This document shows positions 54,635-64,000 of a DNA stretch of 64,000 nt, in pieces (the first letter of the stretch is position 1; each line of letters opens with the position of its first letter). The translations under genes and the position numbers were made by a program. The notes beneath the pieces were generated by a model. The model worked only from the letters and a program-made list of their open reading frames with translations, had not been told where the DNA came from and did not search any database. The stretch spans positions 62,001 to 126,000 of the forward strand of contig NZ_CADIJX010000011.1 of NCBI RefSeq assembly GCF_902859625.1. Direction: 5' to 3'. This DNA comes from Achromobacter pestifer. Lineage in GTDB: Bacteria; Pseudomonadota; Gammaproteobacteria; Burkholderiales; Burkholderiaceae_B.

Positions 54635-55090
54635 TTAGGACAGTTCGCCTTCAACCAGAACCGTGACGTCGACGAGAACGTCGGCGTGCAGGGCGACCTG
54701 GATCGGGTACTCGCCAACTGCCTTCAGTTGGCCGTTGGGCAGACGCACTTGCGCCTTTTCAACGCCTTCGAAACCAGCCTTCTTCAGTGCTTCGGCGATG
54801 TCGGCATTGGTGACCGAACCGAACAGACGGCCGTCAACACCAGCCTTCTGAGCGATCTTCAGCTGGAAGCCGGAGATGCGCTCGCCCAGAGCCTGGGCAG
54901 CAGCCAGCTTTTCAGCCTGGACCTTTTCCAGCTCGGCGCGGCGAGCTTCGAATTCCTTCAGGGCGGCGTCGGTAGCACGACGGGCCTTGCGCTGGGGAAT
55001 CAGGAAGTTGCGGGCGTAGCCATCACGCACGCGAACGACTTCACCCAGGTTGCCCAGGTTGACGACTTTTTCGAGCAGAATAACTTGCAT
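54635..55090 (-). CDS. rplI: 50S ribosomal protein L9
   Basis: 151 residues with [36 protein letters not shown], the long connecting helix, and the C-terminal [22 protein letters not shown] domain. It is standard in length. Last gene of the ribosomal operon, 14 bases after rpsR. Confidence 0.98.
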   Translation of the reverse strand: MQVILLEKVVNLGNLGEVVRVRDGYARNFLIPQRKARRATDAALKEFEARRAELEKVQAEKLAAAQALGERISGFQLKIAQKAGVDGRLFGSVTNADIAEALKKAGFEGVEKAQVRLPNGQLKAVGEYPIQVALHADVLVDVTVLVEGELS

Positions 55091-55104
55091 TTCAGTGCCC
55101 CGGA

Positions 55105-55377
55105 TTAGTTGTGGTTGTCGGTGTAAGGCAACAGAGCCAGGAAGCGCGCGCGCTTGATGGCGGTGTCCAGCTGACGCTGGTAGATTGCCTTGGTGCCGGT
55201 CAGACGAGCCGGGATGATCTTGCCGTTTTCTTGCACGAAGTCGCGCAGGGTGTCCAGATCCTTGTAGTCGATCTCTTCGACGCCGGCTGCGGTGAAGCGG
55301 CAGAACTTACGACGCTTGAAAAGCGGGTTCTGCTGCGTGAATTTGCGTTTTTCTTTGCGTTTTCCGAAGAAAGCCAT
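55105..55377 (-). CDS. rpsR: 30S ribosomal protein S18
   Basis: 90 residues with [41 protein letters not shown] and the basic end [13 protein letters not shown]. Binds S6 in the small-subunit platform. Follows priB by 121 bases (55378-55498) containing its ribosome site. Confidence 0.98.
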   Translation of the reverse strand: MAFFGKRKEKRKFTQQNPLFKRRKFCRFTAAGVEEIDYKDLDTLRDFVQENGKIIPARLTGTKAIYQRQLDTAIKRARFLALLPYTDNHN

Positions 55378-55498
55378 GATATGTGCCTCTATGTTTGAGG
55401 GGGGTGGGTTTTACCCGGGGTTTTTCAGAAAACCGGGCCCTACTCCCCATAACCTATCCGTATTCAGAAGGCGCTCTCGCACCTTTTGCTCATTCCCT

Positions 55499-55822
55499 TC
55501 AAGCCACCTGCGGATCGCGTCCTGCGCTGCCGCTGATCTTGCGTGCCTGCTGCAAATGCAGCTTGATCTTCACCGAGTCCTTGCGGGCGGGAGCCAAAAA
55601 CCCCTGCACCAGCAATTCAGACCCTAACGCGGTGTTCTTCAACAGCAACGCCAGATCGCCCAATGCCACGGCGGTAATCGTCAATTCAACGCGGCGCGGA
55701 TGGCCGGCTTCAATGACTTCCGATTCGTGTGCCAGCAGCATTTCCAGCGCTGGCAATCCGGCGGGAGTGTGGCGCAAAGGCTCGCATTCAAGAACGCGGG
55801 CGCTGAGTTCCAGCTTATTCAT
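55499..55822 (-). CDS. priB: Primosomal replication protein N (PriB)
   Basis: 107 residues from ATG 55822. A single OB-fold protein ([36 protein letters not shown], then [26 protein letters not shown]), placed between rpsF and rpsR as in other Betaproteobacteria. PriB assists PriA in reloading DnaB at stalled forks; dnaB itself is four genes downstream in the same direction. Confidence 0.93.
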   Translation of the reverse strand: MNKLELSARVLECEPLRHTPAGLPALEMLLAHESEVIEAGHPRRVELTITAVALGDLALLLKNTALGSELLVQGFLAPARKDSVKIKLHLQQARKISGSAGRDPQVA

Positions 55823-55873
55823 CCTGCCAGGCACCGAGGGGACTTCATGGGATGAGCTCTGCGTGAGCCCTGC

Positions 55874-56248
55874 TTACTCGGCCGGAACCGCGACAGCTTC
55901 AGCCGAAGCCTTGCGGGCTTCTTCACGCTCGACCGACTTCATCATGATCGAGGGCGTGGTCTGGGCTTTCTTGGTCTTGATGACCAGGTGGCGCAGAACG
56001 GCGTCGTTGTAGCGGAACGAGTGTTCCAGCTCATCCAGCGTGGCTTGGCCGCACTCGATGTTCAGGCAAACGTAGTGAGCCTTGACGAGCTTCTGGATCG
56101 GGTAGGCCAGTTGACGGCGACCCCAGTCTTCCAGGCGATGAACCGAGCCGCCTTGGCCCGAAACCAGCGCTTGGTAACGTTCGACCATGGCGGGCACTTG
56201 CTCGCTTTGGTCGGGGTGAACGATAAACACTACTTCGTAGTGACGCAT
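55874..56248 (-). CDS. rpsF: 30S ribosomal protein S6
   Basis: 124 residues from ATG 56248, with AAGGAG upstream. [25 protein letters not shown] and [24 protein letters not shown] are diagnostic. A C-terminal tail of about 20 residues ([17 protein letters not shown]) is acidic/Ala-rich. First gene of the operon; the roughly 250-base leader 56249-56497 is likely to hold the promoter and possibly an S6:S18 regulatory fold, not checked. Confidence 0.97.
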   Translation of the reverse strand: MRHYEVVFIVHPDQSEQVPAMVERYQALVSGQGGSVHRLEDWGRRQLAYPIQKLVKAHYVCLNIECGQATLDELEHSFRYNDAVLRHLVIKTKKAQTTPSIMMKSVEREEARKASAEAVAVPAE

Positions 56249-56497
56249 GAGTAAAACTCCTTGAGGATGTCTCGCTGGCCGACGTCTGGCACCCGTGCTT
56301 TCCATCAGGGATGATCGCGCCGCATTTGCCGCCACGGCGTCCCAGGTTCACCGGGGATGTCGAGGGGTTTGTCGTGCAACACGCTTAGAAGACGTTGGCC
56401 CGCAAGGGGCAGCCCGCTACCCAAAAACCATGGGCGGTCGAGCAAGAAAGCCCTCGATTATCACCGATTGACGGCAGCGGCGCAAGCAACGAGGGGG

Positions 56498-57421
56498 TCA
56501 AGAAATAAGGGACGGGCTATTTTCCGCGTCCTGGCCGGCCGGCTGAGGCAGATCGGCAACACCGATTTCCTGCGGCCGGTTGACCACGCTGACCATGACG
56601 TAGCTGATGATCATCAGCAGGAACCACGACCCCAGCTTGGCGATCGACACCCACTCCCAGGCGTGCGACTGATTGGGATAGCGCCACGCATTGGCAAAGG
56701 TGCCGATGTTCTCGGCAAGCCAGATGAACAGCGCGACCAGCACGAAACCCAGCAACAGCGGCATCCGGCGATACACCTGCCAGATCCGGAAATACACCCA
56801 GGTCCGCGCGAACAGCAGCGCCGTCAAGGCAAATAGCACCCAGCGGAAATCCCAGATGAAGTGATGGGCAAAGAAATTCACGTAGATCAGGACCGACAGC
56901 GCCAGGGTGGCGGCCAACGGAGGATGGGCGCGGAACCGGAAATCGAACAGGCGCCACACCCGGGCCAGGTAACTACCCACCGCCGCGTACATGAAACCCG
57001 TGAATAACGGCACGCCGCCGATGCGCAGCACGCTGGCCTCAGGGTAGATCCACGAACCCGCCGCTGTCTTGAAGAGCTCCATGCCGGTGCCCACCACATG
57101 AAACATCAGAATCACGCGGGCCTCGCTCCAGGTTTCCATGCGCAGCATCAGCAGCAGGGCCTGAATGCCGAGCGCGGCAATCGTCAGGAAATCGTAGCGG
57201 GCAAGCAGCGCATCCTTGGGATACCACCAATGCGTGCCCAGCAGCAACGCGCACATCAACCCGCCAAACAGGCAGGCCCACGCTTGCTTCACGCCAAAGC
57301 GGAAGAATTCATAGCACGCCACGCCAAAACGGCCGCGGCCGGCCAAATGATTGGCCAGCCGCGATTCCCACTCTTGCAGCCCCGCGATAAGCGGCCAGTC
57401 CCTGGCCGCCGGATGGCTCAC
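56498..57421 (-). CDS. DUF817-family membrane protein
   Basis: 307 residues from GTG 57421, which lies 7 bases after the folE2 stop; the frame is open further upstream only antisense/into folE2. Many aromatic-rich membrane helices (CLFGGLMCALLLGTHWWYP, LRIGGVPLFTGFMYAAVGSYLARVWRLFDFRF, FVLVALFIWLAENIGTFANAW) match DUF817. Function unknown. Probably co-transcribed with folE2. Confidence 0.8.
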   Translation of the reverse strand: MSHPAARDWPLIAGLQEWESRLANHLAGRGRFGVACYEFFRFGVKQAWACLFGGLMCALLLGTHWWYPKDALLARYDFLTIAALGIQALLLMLRMETWSEARVILMFHVVGTGMELFKTAAGSWIYPEASVLRIGGVPLFTGFMYAAVGSYLARVWRLFDFRFRAHPPLAATLALSVLIYVNFFAHHFIWDFRWVLFALTALLFARTWVYFRIWQVYRRMPLLLGFVLVALFIWLAENIGTFANAWRYPNQSHAWEWVSIAKLGSWFLLMIISYVMVSVVNRPQEIGVADLPQPAGQDAENSPSLIS

Positions 57422-57428
57422 GGAACGC

Positions 57429-58226
57429 TCAACCTTCCACGACGGCGTAGGCCGAGTGGTTGTGGATCGATTCAAAGTTCTCGGCTTCGACGCGATAACG
57501 GGCAATGCCCGGGTGCGCATTCAGGCGAGCCGCCACGTCACGCACCAGGTCTTCGACGAACTTGGGGTTGTCGTAGGCGCGTTCGGTCACGTACTTTTCG
57601 TCGGGACGCTTGAGCAGGCCCCAGAGTTCGCACGAACCCTCTTCTTCGATCAGCCGGATGACGCCGTCCATGCTGATGTCATCGCTCAGGATCGCAGACA
57701 CCGTGACGTGCGAGCGCTGGTTGTGCGCGCCGTATTCCGAAATGGCCTTGGAACACGGACAGAGGCTGGTGACGGGCACCTGCACGATCAGTTCAAATTC
57801 AACGCTGTCGGCCTGAGCGCGGGCGATCCACTGAACTTCATAGTCCAGCAGGCTTTGCACGCCAGAGATCGGGGCCGACTTGTTGATGAAGTACGGGAAC
57901 GACGCGGTGATGTCACCGCGCTCGGCATGCAGCAGCGGCAGCATGTCAGCCGCCATGGCGCGGAACAGCGTCGGCGTCATGGGGGTGCTGCGGTACTTTT
58001 CCAGCAGCGCCACGAAGCGGGACATATGCGTCCCCTTTTCTTCGGGCGGCAGCGCCACGGTCAAGGTCCAGTTGGCGACGGTGCCCTGAGCAGAGCCGTC
58101 ACCGCTTTCAATCAGCATGGGATGGCGCACGCCACGGATACCCACGCGCTGAATCGGGATGTGCCGGGTGTCCGCCGAACTCTGGACGTCGGGCATCACG
58201 ATGGCGGGGTCGATCGGAGAATTCAT
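57429..58226 (-). CDS. folE2: GTP cyclohydrolase FolE2 (type IB)
   Basis: 265 residues. [23 protein letters not shown] supplies the metal-binding Cys and His. The C-terminal half [23 protein letters not shown] is also diagnostic. FolE2 catalyses the first step of folate (and queuosine) synthesis and works without zinc, often under zinc limitation. No canonical folE or Zur site is seen in the 189-base gap upstream. Confidence 0.95.
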   Translation of the reverse strand: MNSPIDPAIVMPDVQSSADTRHIPIQRVGIRGVRHPMLIESGDGSAQGTVANWTLTVALPPEEKGTHMSRFVALLEKYRSTPMTPTLFRAMAADMLPLLHAERGDITASFPYFINKSAPISGVQSLLDYEVQWIARAQADSVEFELIVQVPVTSLCPCSKAISEYGAHNQRSHVTVSAILSDDISMDGVIRLIEEEGSCELWGLLKRPDEKYVTERAYDNPKFVEDLVRDVAARLNAHPGIARYRVEAENFESIHNHSAYAVVEG

Positions 58227-58415
58227 TTCAGCTTACCTGTCTAGGCAATCGCTCGCTAACACGCGCTGGCCTAAGAAACTTGAGAGACGGCCATTATCGC
58301 CGAAACCCCGGCAATCGCCAGGGAAAACCCTTCTATCCGTAGGTTGGCGGGGCCGGAACGGTGTGTTTCATATTCCGGACTAAAGCAGCGCCTTCGCCCG
58401 GAACCCTGCAATCGG

Positions 58416-60278
58416 TCAGGCCAGCAAGTCAGCGTAACGGGCGCGGATCGACCGCTCGATGCCGGCGGCATCCAGGCCTACGCCCGCCAACAGGGCCGAT
58501 TGGTCGCCGTGGTCGATGAAGACATCCGGCAGGCCCAGTTGCAGCACGGGAATCTGCACCCCAGCCGCGCTCAGCACTTCCAGCACCGCGCTGCCCGCCC
58601 CACCCATGATGGATGCGTCTTCCAACGTCACCAGCGCGTCGTGGCGGCCGGCCAGATCCAGGATCAGATCGCGGTCGATCGGCTTGACGAAGCGCATGTC
58701 GGCCACCGTGGCATCCAGTTTGTCCGCCGCGGCCAGCGCAGCCTGCACCAAGGTGCCGAACCCCAGGATGGCGATCTTCTTGCCTTCGCGGCGCACGACG
58801 CCCCGGCCCAGCTCAACGGTTTCCAAGCCGGCGCCTTCCTGCGCGCCGCAACCCGCGCCGCGCGGATAGCGCACGGAGGCCGGGCCCGGGTATTGATAAC
58901 AGGTGGACAGCAACAGGCGCGTTTCGCTTTCGTCAGACGGCGTGGCCACCACCATATTCGGTACGCAGCGCAAGAATGCGGTGTCGTAGTTGCCCGCATG
59001 GGTGGCGCCATCGGCGCCCACGATGCCCGCGCGGTCCAGCGCGAAAGTCACGTCCAGGTTTTGCAGGGCCACATCATGGATGAACTGGTCGTAGCCGCGT
59101 TGCAGGAAGGTCGAGTAGATCGCCACGACGGGCTTCTGCCCCTCGCACGCGATGCCGGCCGCGAACGTCACGGCATGCTGCTCGGCGATGCCCACATCGA
59201 AATAACGCAACGGAAAGCGCTTCTCGAACTCCACCAGCCCACTGCCCTCGCGCATGGCGGGGGTGACGGCGACCAGGCGCGGGTCCTGCTCGGCCATGTC
59301 GCACAGCCACTGGCCGAATACCTGGGTGAAGGTGCGCTTGCCCGGCGCCTTGGATTGCTGGATACCCACGGCGGGGTCGAACTTGCCCGGGCCGTGGTAC
59401 AGCACCGGATCGGCCTCGGCCAGCTTGTAGCCCTGACCCTTTTTCGTGACGACGTGCAGGAACTGCAACCCTTGCAGCACCTTCAGGTTCTGCAAGGTGG
59501 GCACCAGGGCGTCCAGATCGTGGCCGTCGATGGGGCCGACGTAATTGAAGCCGAATTCCTCGAACAGCGTGGCCGGCGTGACCATGCCCTTGGCATGCTC
59601 TTCAAAGCGGCGGGCCAGCTCAAGCACCGGCGGCACGTGCTGCAAAACGGCACGTCCCACGTTCTTGGCCGCGGCATAGAAACGGCCTGACATCAGGCGA
59701 GCCAAATAGCGGTTCAGCGCCCCCACCGGCGGTGAGATCGACATGTCGTTGTCGTTCAGGATCACCAGCAGGTTGATGTTGGGCGTGACGCCCGCGTTGT
59801 TCATGGCCTCGAATGCCATGCCTGCGGACATGGCGCCGTCGCCGATGACGGCGATGTGCTGGCGCTGCACCCCGGCGTTGCGCGAGGCCACCGCCATGCC
59901 CAGCGCGGCCGAGATGGACGTCGACGAATGCGCGGTGCCAAAGGCGTCGTATTCAGATTCGCTACGCTTGGGAAAGCCCGAGATCCCGTCCTGCTGGCGC
60001 AGCTTTGCCATGCCGGCGCGACGGCCGGTCAGGATTTTGTGCGGATAGGACTGGTGGCCAACGTCCCAGACGATGCGGTCGTGTGGCGTGTCAAATACCT
60101 GATGCAGCGCCAGCGTCAACTCGACCGTGCCCAGGTTGGACGACAGGTGCCCGCCCGTTTTCGATACCGATTCCAGCACGAAGCCACGCAGTTCGTCGGC
60201 AAGCTTTTTCAGCTCGCGACGATCCAGGCACTTGAGGTCTGCCGGGGATTGAATGCGGTCCAATAAATCAGTCGTCAT
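58416..60278 (-). CDS. dxs: 1-deoxy-D-xylulose-5-phosphate synthase
   Basis: 620 residues from ATG 60278. [16 protein letters not shown], the thiamine-diphosphate motif [18 protein letters not shown] through [16 protein letters not shown]-side PRGAGCG and the C-terminal [27 protein letters not shown] are standard. It makes DXP from pyruvate and glyceraldehyde-3-phosphate, feeding isoprenoids, thiamine and pyridoxal. Third gene of xseB-ispA-dxs. Confidence 0.98.
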   Translation of the reverse strand: MTTDLLDRIQSPADLKCLDRRELKKLADELRGFVLESVSKTGGHLSSNLGTVELTLALHQVFDTPHDRIVWDVGHQSYPHKILTGRRAGMAKLRQQDGISGFPKRSESEYDAFGTAHSSTSISAALGMAVASRNAGVQRQHIAVIGDGAMSAGMAFEAMNNAGVTPNINLLVILNDNDMSISPPVGALNRYLARLMSGRFYAAAKNVGRAVLQHVPPVLELARRFEEHAKGMVTPATLFEEFGFNYVGPIDGHDLDALVPTLQNLKVLQGLQFLHVVTKKGQGYKLAEADPVLYHGPGKFDPAVGIQQSKAPGKRTFTQVFGQWLCDMAEQDPRLVAVTPAMREGSGLVEFEKRFPLRYFDVGIAEQHAVTFAAGIACEGQKPVVAIYSTFLQRGYDQFIHDVALQNLDVTFALDRAGIVGADGATHAGNYDTAFLRCVPNMVVATPSDESETRLLLSTCYQYPGPASVRYPRGAGCGAQEGAGLETVELGRGVVRREGKKIAILGFGTLVQAALAAADKLDATVADMRFVKPIDRDLILDLAGRHDALVTLEDASIMGGAGSAVLEVLSAAGVQIPVLQLGLPDVFIDHGDQSALLAGVGLDAAGIERSIRARYADLLA

Positions 60279-60331
60279 GCTTGTATGGGGTTCGTTGACC
60301 CGACTTGGATTCAAGCCGGGCTGGTCACGGA

Positions 60332-61243
60332 TCAGCGGTCTCGAAGGACGATGAAATCGGCCAGTTGGGCCAGGCGCGCGCCGGCGTCGCCCAGCGGCTC
60401 CAGCGCCGCCAGCGCGGCTTCACGCAATTCGTCGGCAAACGCACGCGCCTCGGACAGTCCCAGGAGCGACACGTAGGTCGGCTTGTTCTCCGCCGCATCC
60501 TTGCCCGGGGTCTTGCCCAGGCTGGCCTTGTCGGCGGTCACGTCAAGAATATCGTCCACGACCTGGAACGCCAGGCCCATCGCTTGCGCGTAGGCATCCA
60601 GCGCCTGACGCGACGCCGAACTGGCGCCCGCGACGATACCGCCCAGGGCCACGCTGCACGCCAGCATGGCACCCGTCTTCATGCTGTGCATGGTTTGCAG
60701 GTCATCGCGCGACAGCGAATGGCCCACGCTAAGCAAATCAATGGCCTGGCCGCCGGCCATGCCCTGGCTGCCTGCGGCGCGCGCCAACGATTGCGTGGCC
60801 TGAACGATCAGCGCGGGCGCGATCGGCATCGAGGCGAGCAAGTCGAAGGCCAATGGCTGCAAGGCGTCGCCCGCCAGCATGGCGGTGGCCTCATCGAACT
60901 GCACATGCGTCGTGGGCCGGCCACGGCGCAGCGTGTCGTCGTCCATGCAAGGCAGGTCGTCATGAATCAATGAATAGGCGTGGATCAGTTCCACCGCCGC
61001 CGCCGCGCGGTCCAGCGAAGCTTCGATGGCCAGCACGCTGCCGCTGACCGGGCAGGCTTGGCCCGCGGCGTAAACCATCGCGGCGCGTACGCGCTTGCCG
61101 CCACCCAGGACGGCGTAGCGCATGGCTTCATGCAGGCGGACAGGCAGCACGTCCGACGGGGGCATCAGGTCGTCCAGCACGTCTTCGACATGCCGCACGC
61201 GACCTTGCAACCACTCCGGGAATGCGAGTTGAGTTTGCTTCAT
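60332..61243 (-). CDS. ispA: Polyprenyl (farnesyl/geranyl) diphosphate synthase
   Basis: 303 residues from ATG 61243. First Asp-rich motif DDLPCMDDD with RRGRPTTH, second motif [11 protein letters not shown], and [14 protein letters not shown]. It condenses IPP and DMAPP to farnesyl diphosphate. 7 bases after xseB and 53 before dxs, so one operon. Confidence 0.96.
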   Translation of the reverse strand: MKQTQLAFPEWLQGRVRHVEDVLDDLMPPSDVLPVRLHEAMRYAVLGGGKRVRAAMVYAAGQACPVSGSVLAIEASLDRAAAAVELIHAYSLIHDDLPCMDDDTLRRGRPTTHVQFDEATAMLAGDALQPLAFDLLASMPIAPALIVQATQSLARAAGSQGMAGGQAIDLLSVGHSLSRDDLQTMHSMKTGAMLACSVALGGIVAGASSASRQALDAYAQAMGLAFQVVDDILDVTADKASLGKTPGKDAAENKPTYVSLLGLSEARAFADELREAALAALEPLGDAGARLAQLADFIVLRDR

Positions 61244-61250
61244 CGGGTTC

Positions 61251-61574
61251 TTATTCGTCATCCAGCGCCGCCGGATCCAGCGGGCGCAGCAAGTCGCCTT
61301 CCAGGACCTTGACCTGCTGTTCGGCCTGCGCCAAGCGATCTTGGCAGACCCGCGTGAGCGCCACGCCGCGCCGGTAGGCGGCCAGCGACTGCTCAAGCGG
61401 CAACGAGCCGTCTTCCATGGCCGCAACCAACGATTCCAGCTCGGCCAACGCCGTTTCGAAATCCTGGGGCAAGGGACGGTCATCGATCTGCGGATCGGCT
61501 TGTGTGGGTTTGGCCAAACGGGTCTCCGAGGGCGCTAGGGGTGGATCAATCTGTGAATTGTACGAGATAGCCAC
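61251..61574 (-). CDS. xseB: Exodeoxyribonuclease VII small subunit
   Basis: 107 residues from GTG 61574. The conserved core is FETALAELESLVAAMEDGSLPLEQSLAAYRRGVALTRVCQDRLAQAEQQVKVL. The N-terminal 35 residues are variable, so the true start could be internal. Pairs with XseA in single-strand exonuclease VII. First gene of the operon. Confidence 0.93.
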   Translation of the reverse strand: MAISYNSQIDPPLAPSETRLAKPTQADPQIDDRPLPQDFETALAELESLVAAMEDGSLPLEQSLAAYRRGVALTRVCQDRLAQAEQQVKVLEGDLLRPLDPAALDDE

Positions 61575-61599
61575 ACCGAACCCGGATGCGCCGGGACGA

Positions 61600-62454
61600 T
61601 CAGGCCGCAGCCCCCGCCAGACCCGCGATCGCCGCCCGTAGCGCGGGCCCCACGCGGGTGCGCAAGTCAGGGGCTGGCAACAGGCTGGCGGGCCCGCCGC
61701 AGCTCATCACGAAGACGCCTTCGCCGGTGATGGACGTGAACGGCACGGCGACGGCGTTGATGCCGGACTGCCACTCGCCGATGGCGAAACAACAGCCCGA
61801 TTCGTGCAATTCCTCGCGGGCGCGGACGATGGCGTCGGGCGGCGGCGCGGCCGGCCCCAGACGCGCCATCATCTCATCGCACGGGCCCGGTGGCAGGCTG
61901 GCCAGATAGGCCCGGCCCATCGCGCTGTCCAGGCTGGCGCGGTAGCCAACCGGCAAGCGCAGGTACAACGCGGACGAGCCGTGGATCGCTTCGACATAGG
62001 TCATGGCATCACCATCGAAGGCGCCCAGCGCCACCGCGCCGCCGGTATCCCGCGCCAGTTCAGTCATCGAGGCCTTGGCCAATTCGCGCACCTCCAGGCC
62101 GGCCAGCAGGCCAAAGCCCAGCGCCAGCACGCCATAGCCCGGCGAATACTTGCCCGTGTCGGGGTGATAGCGCAGATAGCCCAGCTCGGTCAGCGTGTAG
62201 GTGATGCGGCTGATGGTGGGCTTGGGCAGGCCGGTCAAACGCGCCAGGTCCAGGTTGCCCAGCGCGGTGACGCCGTGGCGAAAGCACCGCAGCACGTCCA
62301 GGCCCCGCGCCAGTGCGGTGATGAAGTCCGGCGAATTGGCGCCTTCGCCCACGCCAGCAGAACGCTTGCGGCGCGCTGGCTGACTGAGTTCCAGCGTCTC
62401 GTCGGGCTTGGTGGCGGCGTGGCGGGCGCGCTTGTTGTCAGAAAAAGATTGCAT
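61600..62454 (-). CDS. IclR-family transcriptional regulator (second)
   Basis: 284 residues. After a basic 40-residue N-terminal extension, the winged helix is FITALARGLDVLRCFRHGVTALGNLDLARLTGLPKPTISRITYTLTELGYL. The effector domain has SAMGRAYLASLP and GINAVAVPF. It is divergent from a Bug-type binding protein gene and likely binds the palindrome at 62498-62520. Confidence 0.9.
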   Translation of the reverse strand: MQSFSDNKRARHAATKPDETLELSQPARRKRSAGVGEGANSPDFITALARGLDVLRCFRHGVTALGNLDLARLTGLPKPTISRITYTLTELGYLRYHPDTGKYSPGYGVLALGFGLLAGLEVRELAKASMTELARDTGGAVALGAFDGDAMTYVEAIHGSSALYLRLPVGYRASLDSAMGRAYLASLPPGPCDEMMARLGPAAPPPDAIVRAREELHESGCCFAIGEWQSGINAVAVPFTSITGEGVFVMSCGGPASLLPAPDLRTRVGPALRAAIAGLAGAAA

Positions 62455-62497
62455 TTCTATTCGCTTCGTTTTTATAGTTTATTCCGAAGACCAAAAC

Positions 62498-62520
62498 TAA
62501 ATTCCATATATCGGAATTTA
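62498..62520. promoter_or_regulatory. Palindromic operator candidate for the IclR regulator
   Basis: TAAATTCC (62498-62505) and GGAATTTA (62513-62520) form a perfect 8-bp inverted repeat around seven bases, in the AT-rich gap between divergent genes. A related half-site ATTCCGAA is at 62481-62488. Confidence 0.65.
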
Positions 62521-62624
62521 AATCATCCAAGGAGACCTGGCAAGCCTCCGCGACGCCCCGGCGGCGCGACCCGGCCAAGCCAGGCCCGGCGATTCACTCA
62601 TGCACGCGATTTCAAGGGGAAAAC

Positions 62625-63593
62625 ATGATTCGCACGAGCATCAAACTGCTGGCAGGCCTATTGCTCAGCGCGGCCGCCATGGGCGCGCAAGCCGACACGT
62701 ATCCGGCCCGGCCGATCAAGGTCGTCTCGCCCTTCCCGGCGGGCGGCGCCACGGACGTCCTGACCCGCATCCTGGCCGAACGCATGGCCAAGACGCTGGG
62801 CCAGCCCATGATCGTGGAGAACAAGGCGGGCGCGGGCACGTCCATCGGGGCGGCTTTCGTGTCGCGGGAACAGCCGGACGGCTACACCATCCTGATGGCC
62901 ACCAATTCCACATTGGTGACCAACCGCTATCTGTATAAGGAACTGCCCTACGACCCCGATGGCTTTTCGCCCATCGGCATGGTCGGCGTCGGCCCGCTGG
63001 TACTGCTGTCCAGCCCCAAGCAACCGTTCAACAGCACTCAGGACGTGGTGGCCTACGCCAAGCAGCATCCAGGCAAGCTGACGTTCGCCACCTTCGGTCC
63101 CGGCACCTCGTCGCACCTGGCGGGCGAACTGTTCAAAGAACGCGCCGGCATCGATATCCTGCACGTGCCCTTCAAGGGCGCCACCCAGGCGCTACCCGCG
63201 CTGATCAGCGGCGACGTGGATCTGTTCTTCGACATGGTCGCCACCGGCATGCCGCAGGCGGACGCAGGCAAGGTCAAGGTTTTTGCCATCACCAGCCCGT
63301 CGCGGCTGCCAACGCTGCCCAAGCTACAGACGCTGGCCGAAGAGGGCTACCCCGCCTTCGACATGACCGCCTGGTTCAGCTTTGTTGCCCCCAAGGGCAC
63401 CCCGGCCCCGGTGCTGGCGAAACTGCAAGCCGCGTTGTCCGAAACGCTGCAAGACGAAGCCGTCAAGAAGCGCATGCTGGACATGGGTATCGACCCGCGT
63501 TCGGGCACGGCGGCCGAACTGGACAAGCAGGTGAAGACGGAACAGCCCATCGTGGCGCAACTGATCAAGCAGGCCAACATCGTCTTGCAATAG
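62625..63593 (+). CDS. Bug/TctC-type tripartite tricarboxylate receptor
   Basis: 322 residues. Signal peptide (about 1-24, ends GAQADTYPARPI), then the Bug-family start KVVSPFPAGGATDVLTRILAERMAKTLGQPMIVENKAGAGTSIGAAFVSR, and GDVDLFFDMVATGMPQ. The family is greatly expanded in Bordetella and Achromobacter and binds carboxylic acids, nicotinate or amino acids. No TctA/TctB permease is adjacent; the ligand is unknown. Regulated probably by the divergent IclR. Confidence 0.93.
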   Translation: MIRTSIKLLAGLLLSAAAMGAQADTYPARPIKVVSPFPAGGATDVLTRILAERMAKTLGQPMIVENKAGAGTSIGAAFVSREQPDGYTILMATNSTLVTNRYLYKELPYDPDGFSPIGMVGVGPLVLLSSPKQPFNSTQDVVAYAKQHPGKLTFATFGPGTSSHLAGELFKERAGIDILHVPFKGATQALPALISGDVDLFFDMVATGMPQADAGKVKVFAITSPSRLPTLPKLQTLAEEGYPAFDMTAWFSFVAPKGTPAPVLAKLQAALSETLQDEAVKKRMLDMGIDPRSGTAAELDKQVKTEQPIVAQLIKQANIVLQ

Positions 63594-63691
63594 GCCCGCA
63601 CGGTTCCGCGCCAACGGTTTCGTGACAAATCGTTCGCGCTCCAGCCGACCCGCGAAAGAGCGGCTGGCCACTCGGCCCGCCCCTCATTCCC

Positions 63692-63726
63692 CCGACAGCA
63701 TCCGCCAGGGTCCTGTCGGTTTTTTA
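63692..63726 (+). terminator. Intrinsic terminator after the Bug gene
   Basis: CCGACAG/CTGTCGG stem (63692-63698 and 63713-63719) with a 14-base loop and seven T. Confidence 0.88.
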
Positions 63727-63807
63727 CGCCCTGCCTAACCGCTGGATACAGAAACCGGGCACGTCCCACTGCTATGGTGAATAAGCAAACACCCAGCGGG
63801 AGCCCGG

Positions 63808-64000
63808 ATGCCTGATACCGAAGACCGATACGCCCGCCTGGACGCCGCCCGCTGGTTGGCAGCCGTGGCGGTCGTCTTGCTGCATAGCGCCGCGTTGATC
63901 GTCAGCGACCCGGCCGCCTATGGCGGCGGAGCGTGGCTGGCCGCCAACCTGTATGACTCGGCGGCGCGTTGGTGCGTGCCCGTCTTCGTGATGGTCAGCG
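63808..64000 (+). CDS. Acyltransferase-3 family protein, N-terminal part (partial)
   Basis: 64 residues before the window ends. The frame starts at ATG 63808 (GGGAG upstream) and reads YARLDAARWLAAVAVVLLHS, then AARWCVPVFVMVS, the first two helices and the catalytic His region of OatA/WecH-like membrane O-acetyltransferases. The target (sugar, peptidoglycan or antibiotic) cannot be told. Confidence 0.85.
   Translation, partial: MPDTEDRYARLDAARWLAAVAVVLLHSAALIVSDPAAYGGGAWLAANLYDSAARWCVPVFVMVS

Overview
The window is a GC-rich bacterial chromosome segment. Gene content and order (hemC-hemD-hemX-hemY, recA-recX, sucC-sucD, rpsF-priB-rpsR-rplI-dnaB, xseB-ispA-dxs, a Bug-type substrate-binding protein, a BpeGReg-like globin-coupled diguanylate cyclase, and a long-form aspartate carbamoyltransferase) point to Betaproteobacteria, Burkholderiales, family Alcaligenaceae, most like Achromobacter or Bordetella. 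This is inferred from recognised proteins and synteny, not from a database search. I see no insertion sequence, prophage, integrase or CRISPR array. The segment looks like core chromosome with a few accessory islands.

Layout. 1-540: the end of a PhoH-like gene, a bidirectional terminator inside an inverted repeat pair, and an entericidin-like lipoprotein. 0.6-9.3 kb: an FAA-hydrolase gene, then a divergently organised, probably catabolic locus. One side is SDR, livG, livF, a fused livH-livM permease and a Dabb protein; the other is a cupin, a periplasmic binding protein, a second SDR and an IclR regulator. 9.3-14.6 kb: ppa and the haem-precursor operon hemCDXY. 14.5-19.2 kb: two TerC-family membrane proteins, sucCD and a DUF2889 protein. 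19.3-23.3 kb: a 1324-residue Pls/PosA-type single-module NRPS with three membrane/beta-helix modules. 23.4-29 kb: metE/metR, recX, and recA with a LexA-controlled promoter. 29.1-33.2 kb: a two-component system and an MHS-type MFS transporter with a periplasmic insert. 33.3-33.9 kb: a non-coding stretch with a triplicated 76-77 bp repeat and a possible small RNA. 34-44 kb: rdgC, the globin-coupled diguanylate cyclase, pyrB, lipoproteins, a LysR/GST/LLM-oxidoreductase group, a Nif11-like small protein and a BaiN-type flavoprotein. 44-52 kb: initiator tRNA-fMet, a MocR regulator, DedA, several unknown small genes, an Lrp regulator, pdxA and an SBF-type transporter. 52-58 kb: the dnaB/rplI/rpsR/priB/rpsF replication-ribosome cluster plus a kinase-like gene, DUF817 and folE2. 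58-64 kb: xseB-ispA-dxs (isoprenoid precursors), an IclR regulator divergent from a Bug binding protein, and the start of an acyltransferase-3 gene.

Many genes overlap by 1-4 bases (TGATG or ATGA: Dabb/livHM, SBP/SDR, hemD/hemC, dedA/MocR, pdxA/lipoprotein, dnaB/kinase-like), which suggests translationally coupled operons. The most striking item is the Pls/PosA-type synthetase, which may make a cationic homo-poly(amino acid). Other notable items are a dispersed two-hairpin repeat whose stems vary but keep pairing, two copies of an inverted DnaA-box-like pair, an HTH-like extension on aspartate carbamoyltransferase, a candidate structured sRNA, and a kinase-like protein coupled to dnaB that lacks the catalytic Asp.
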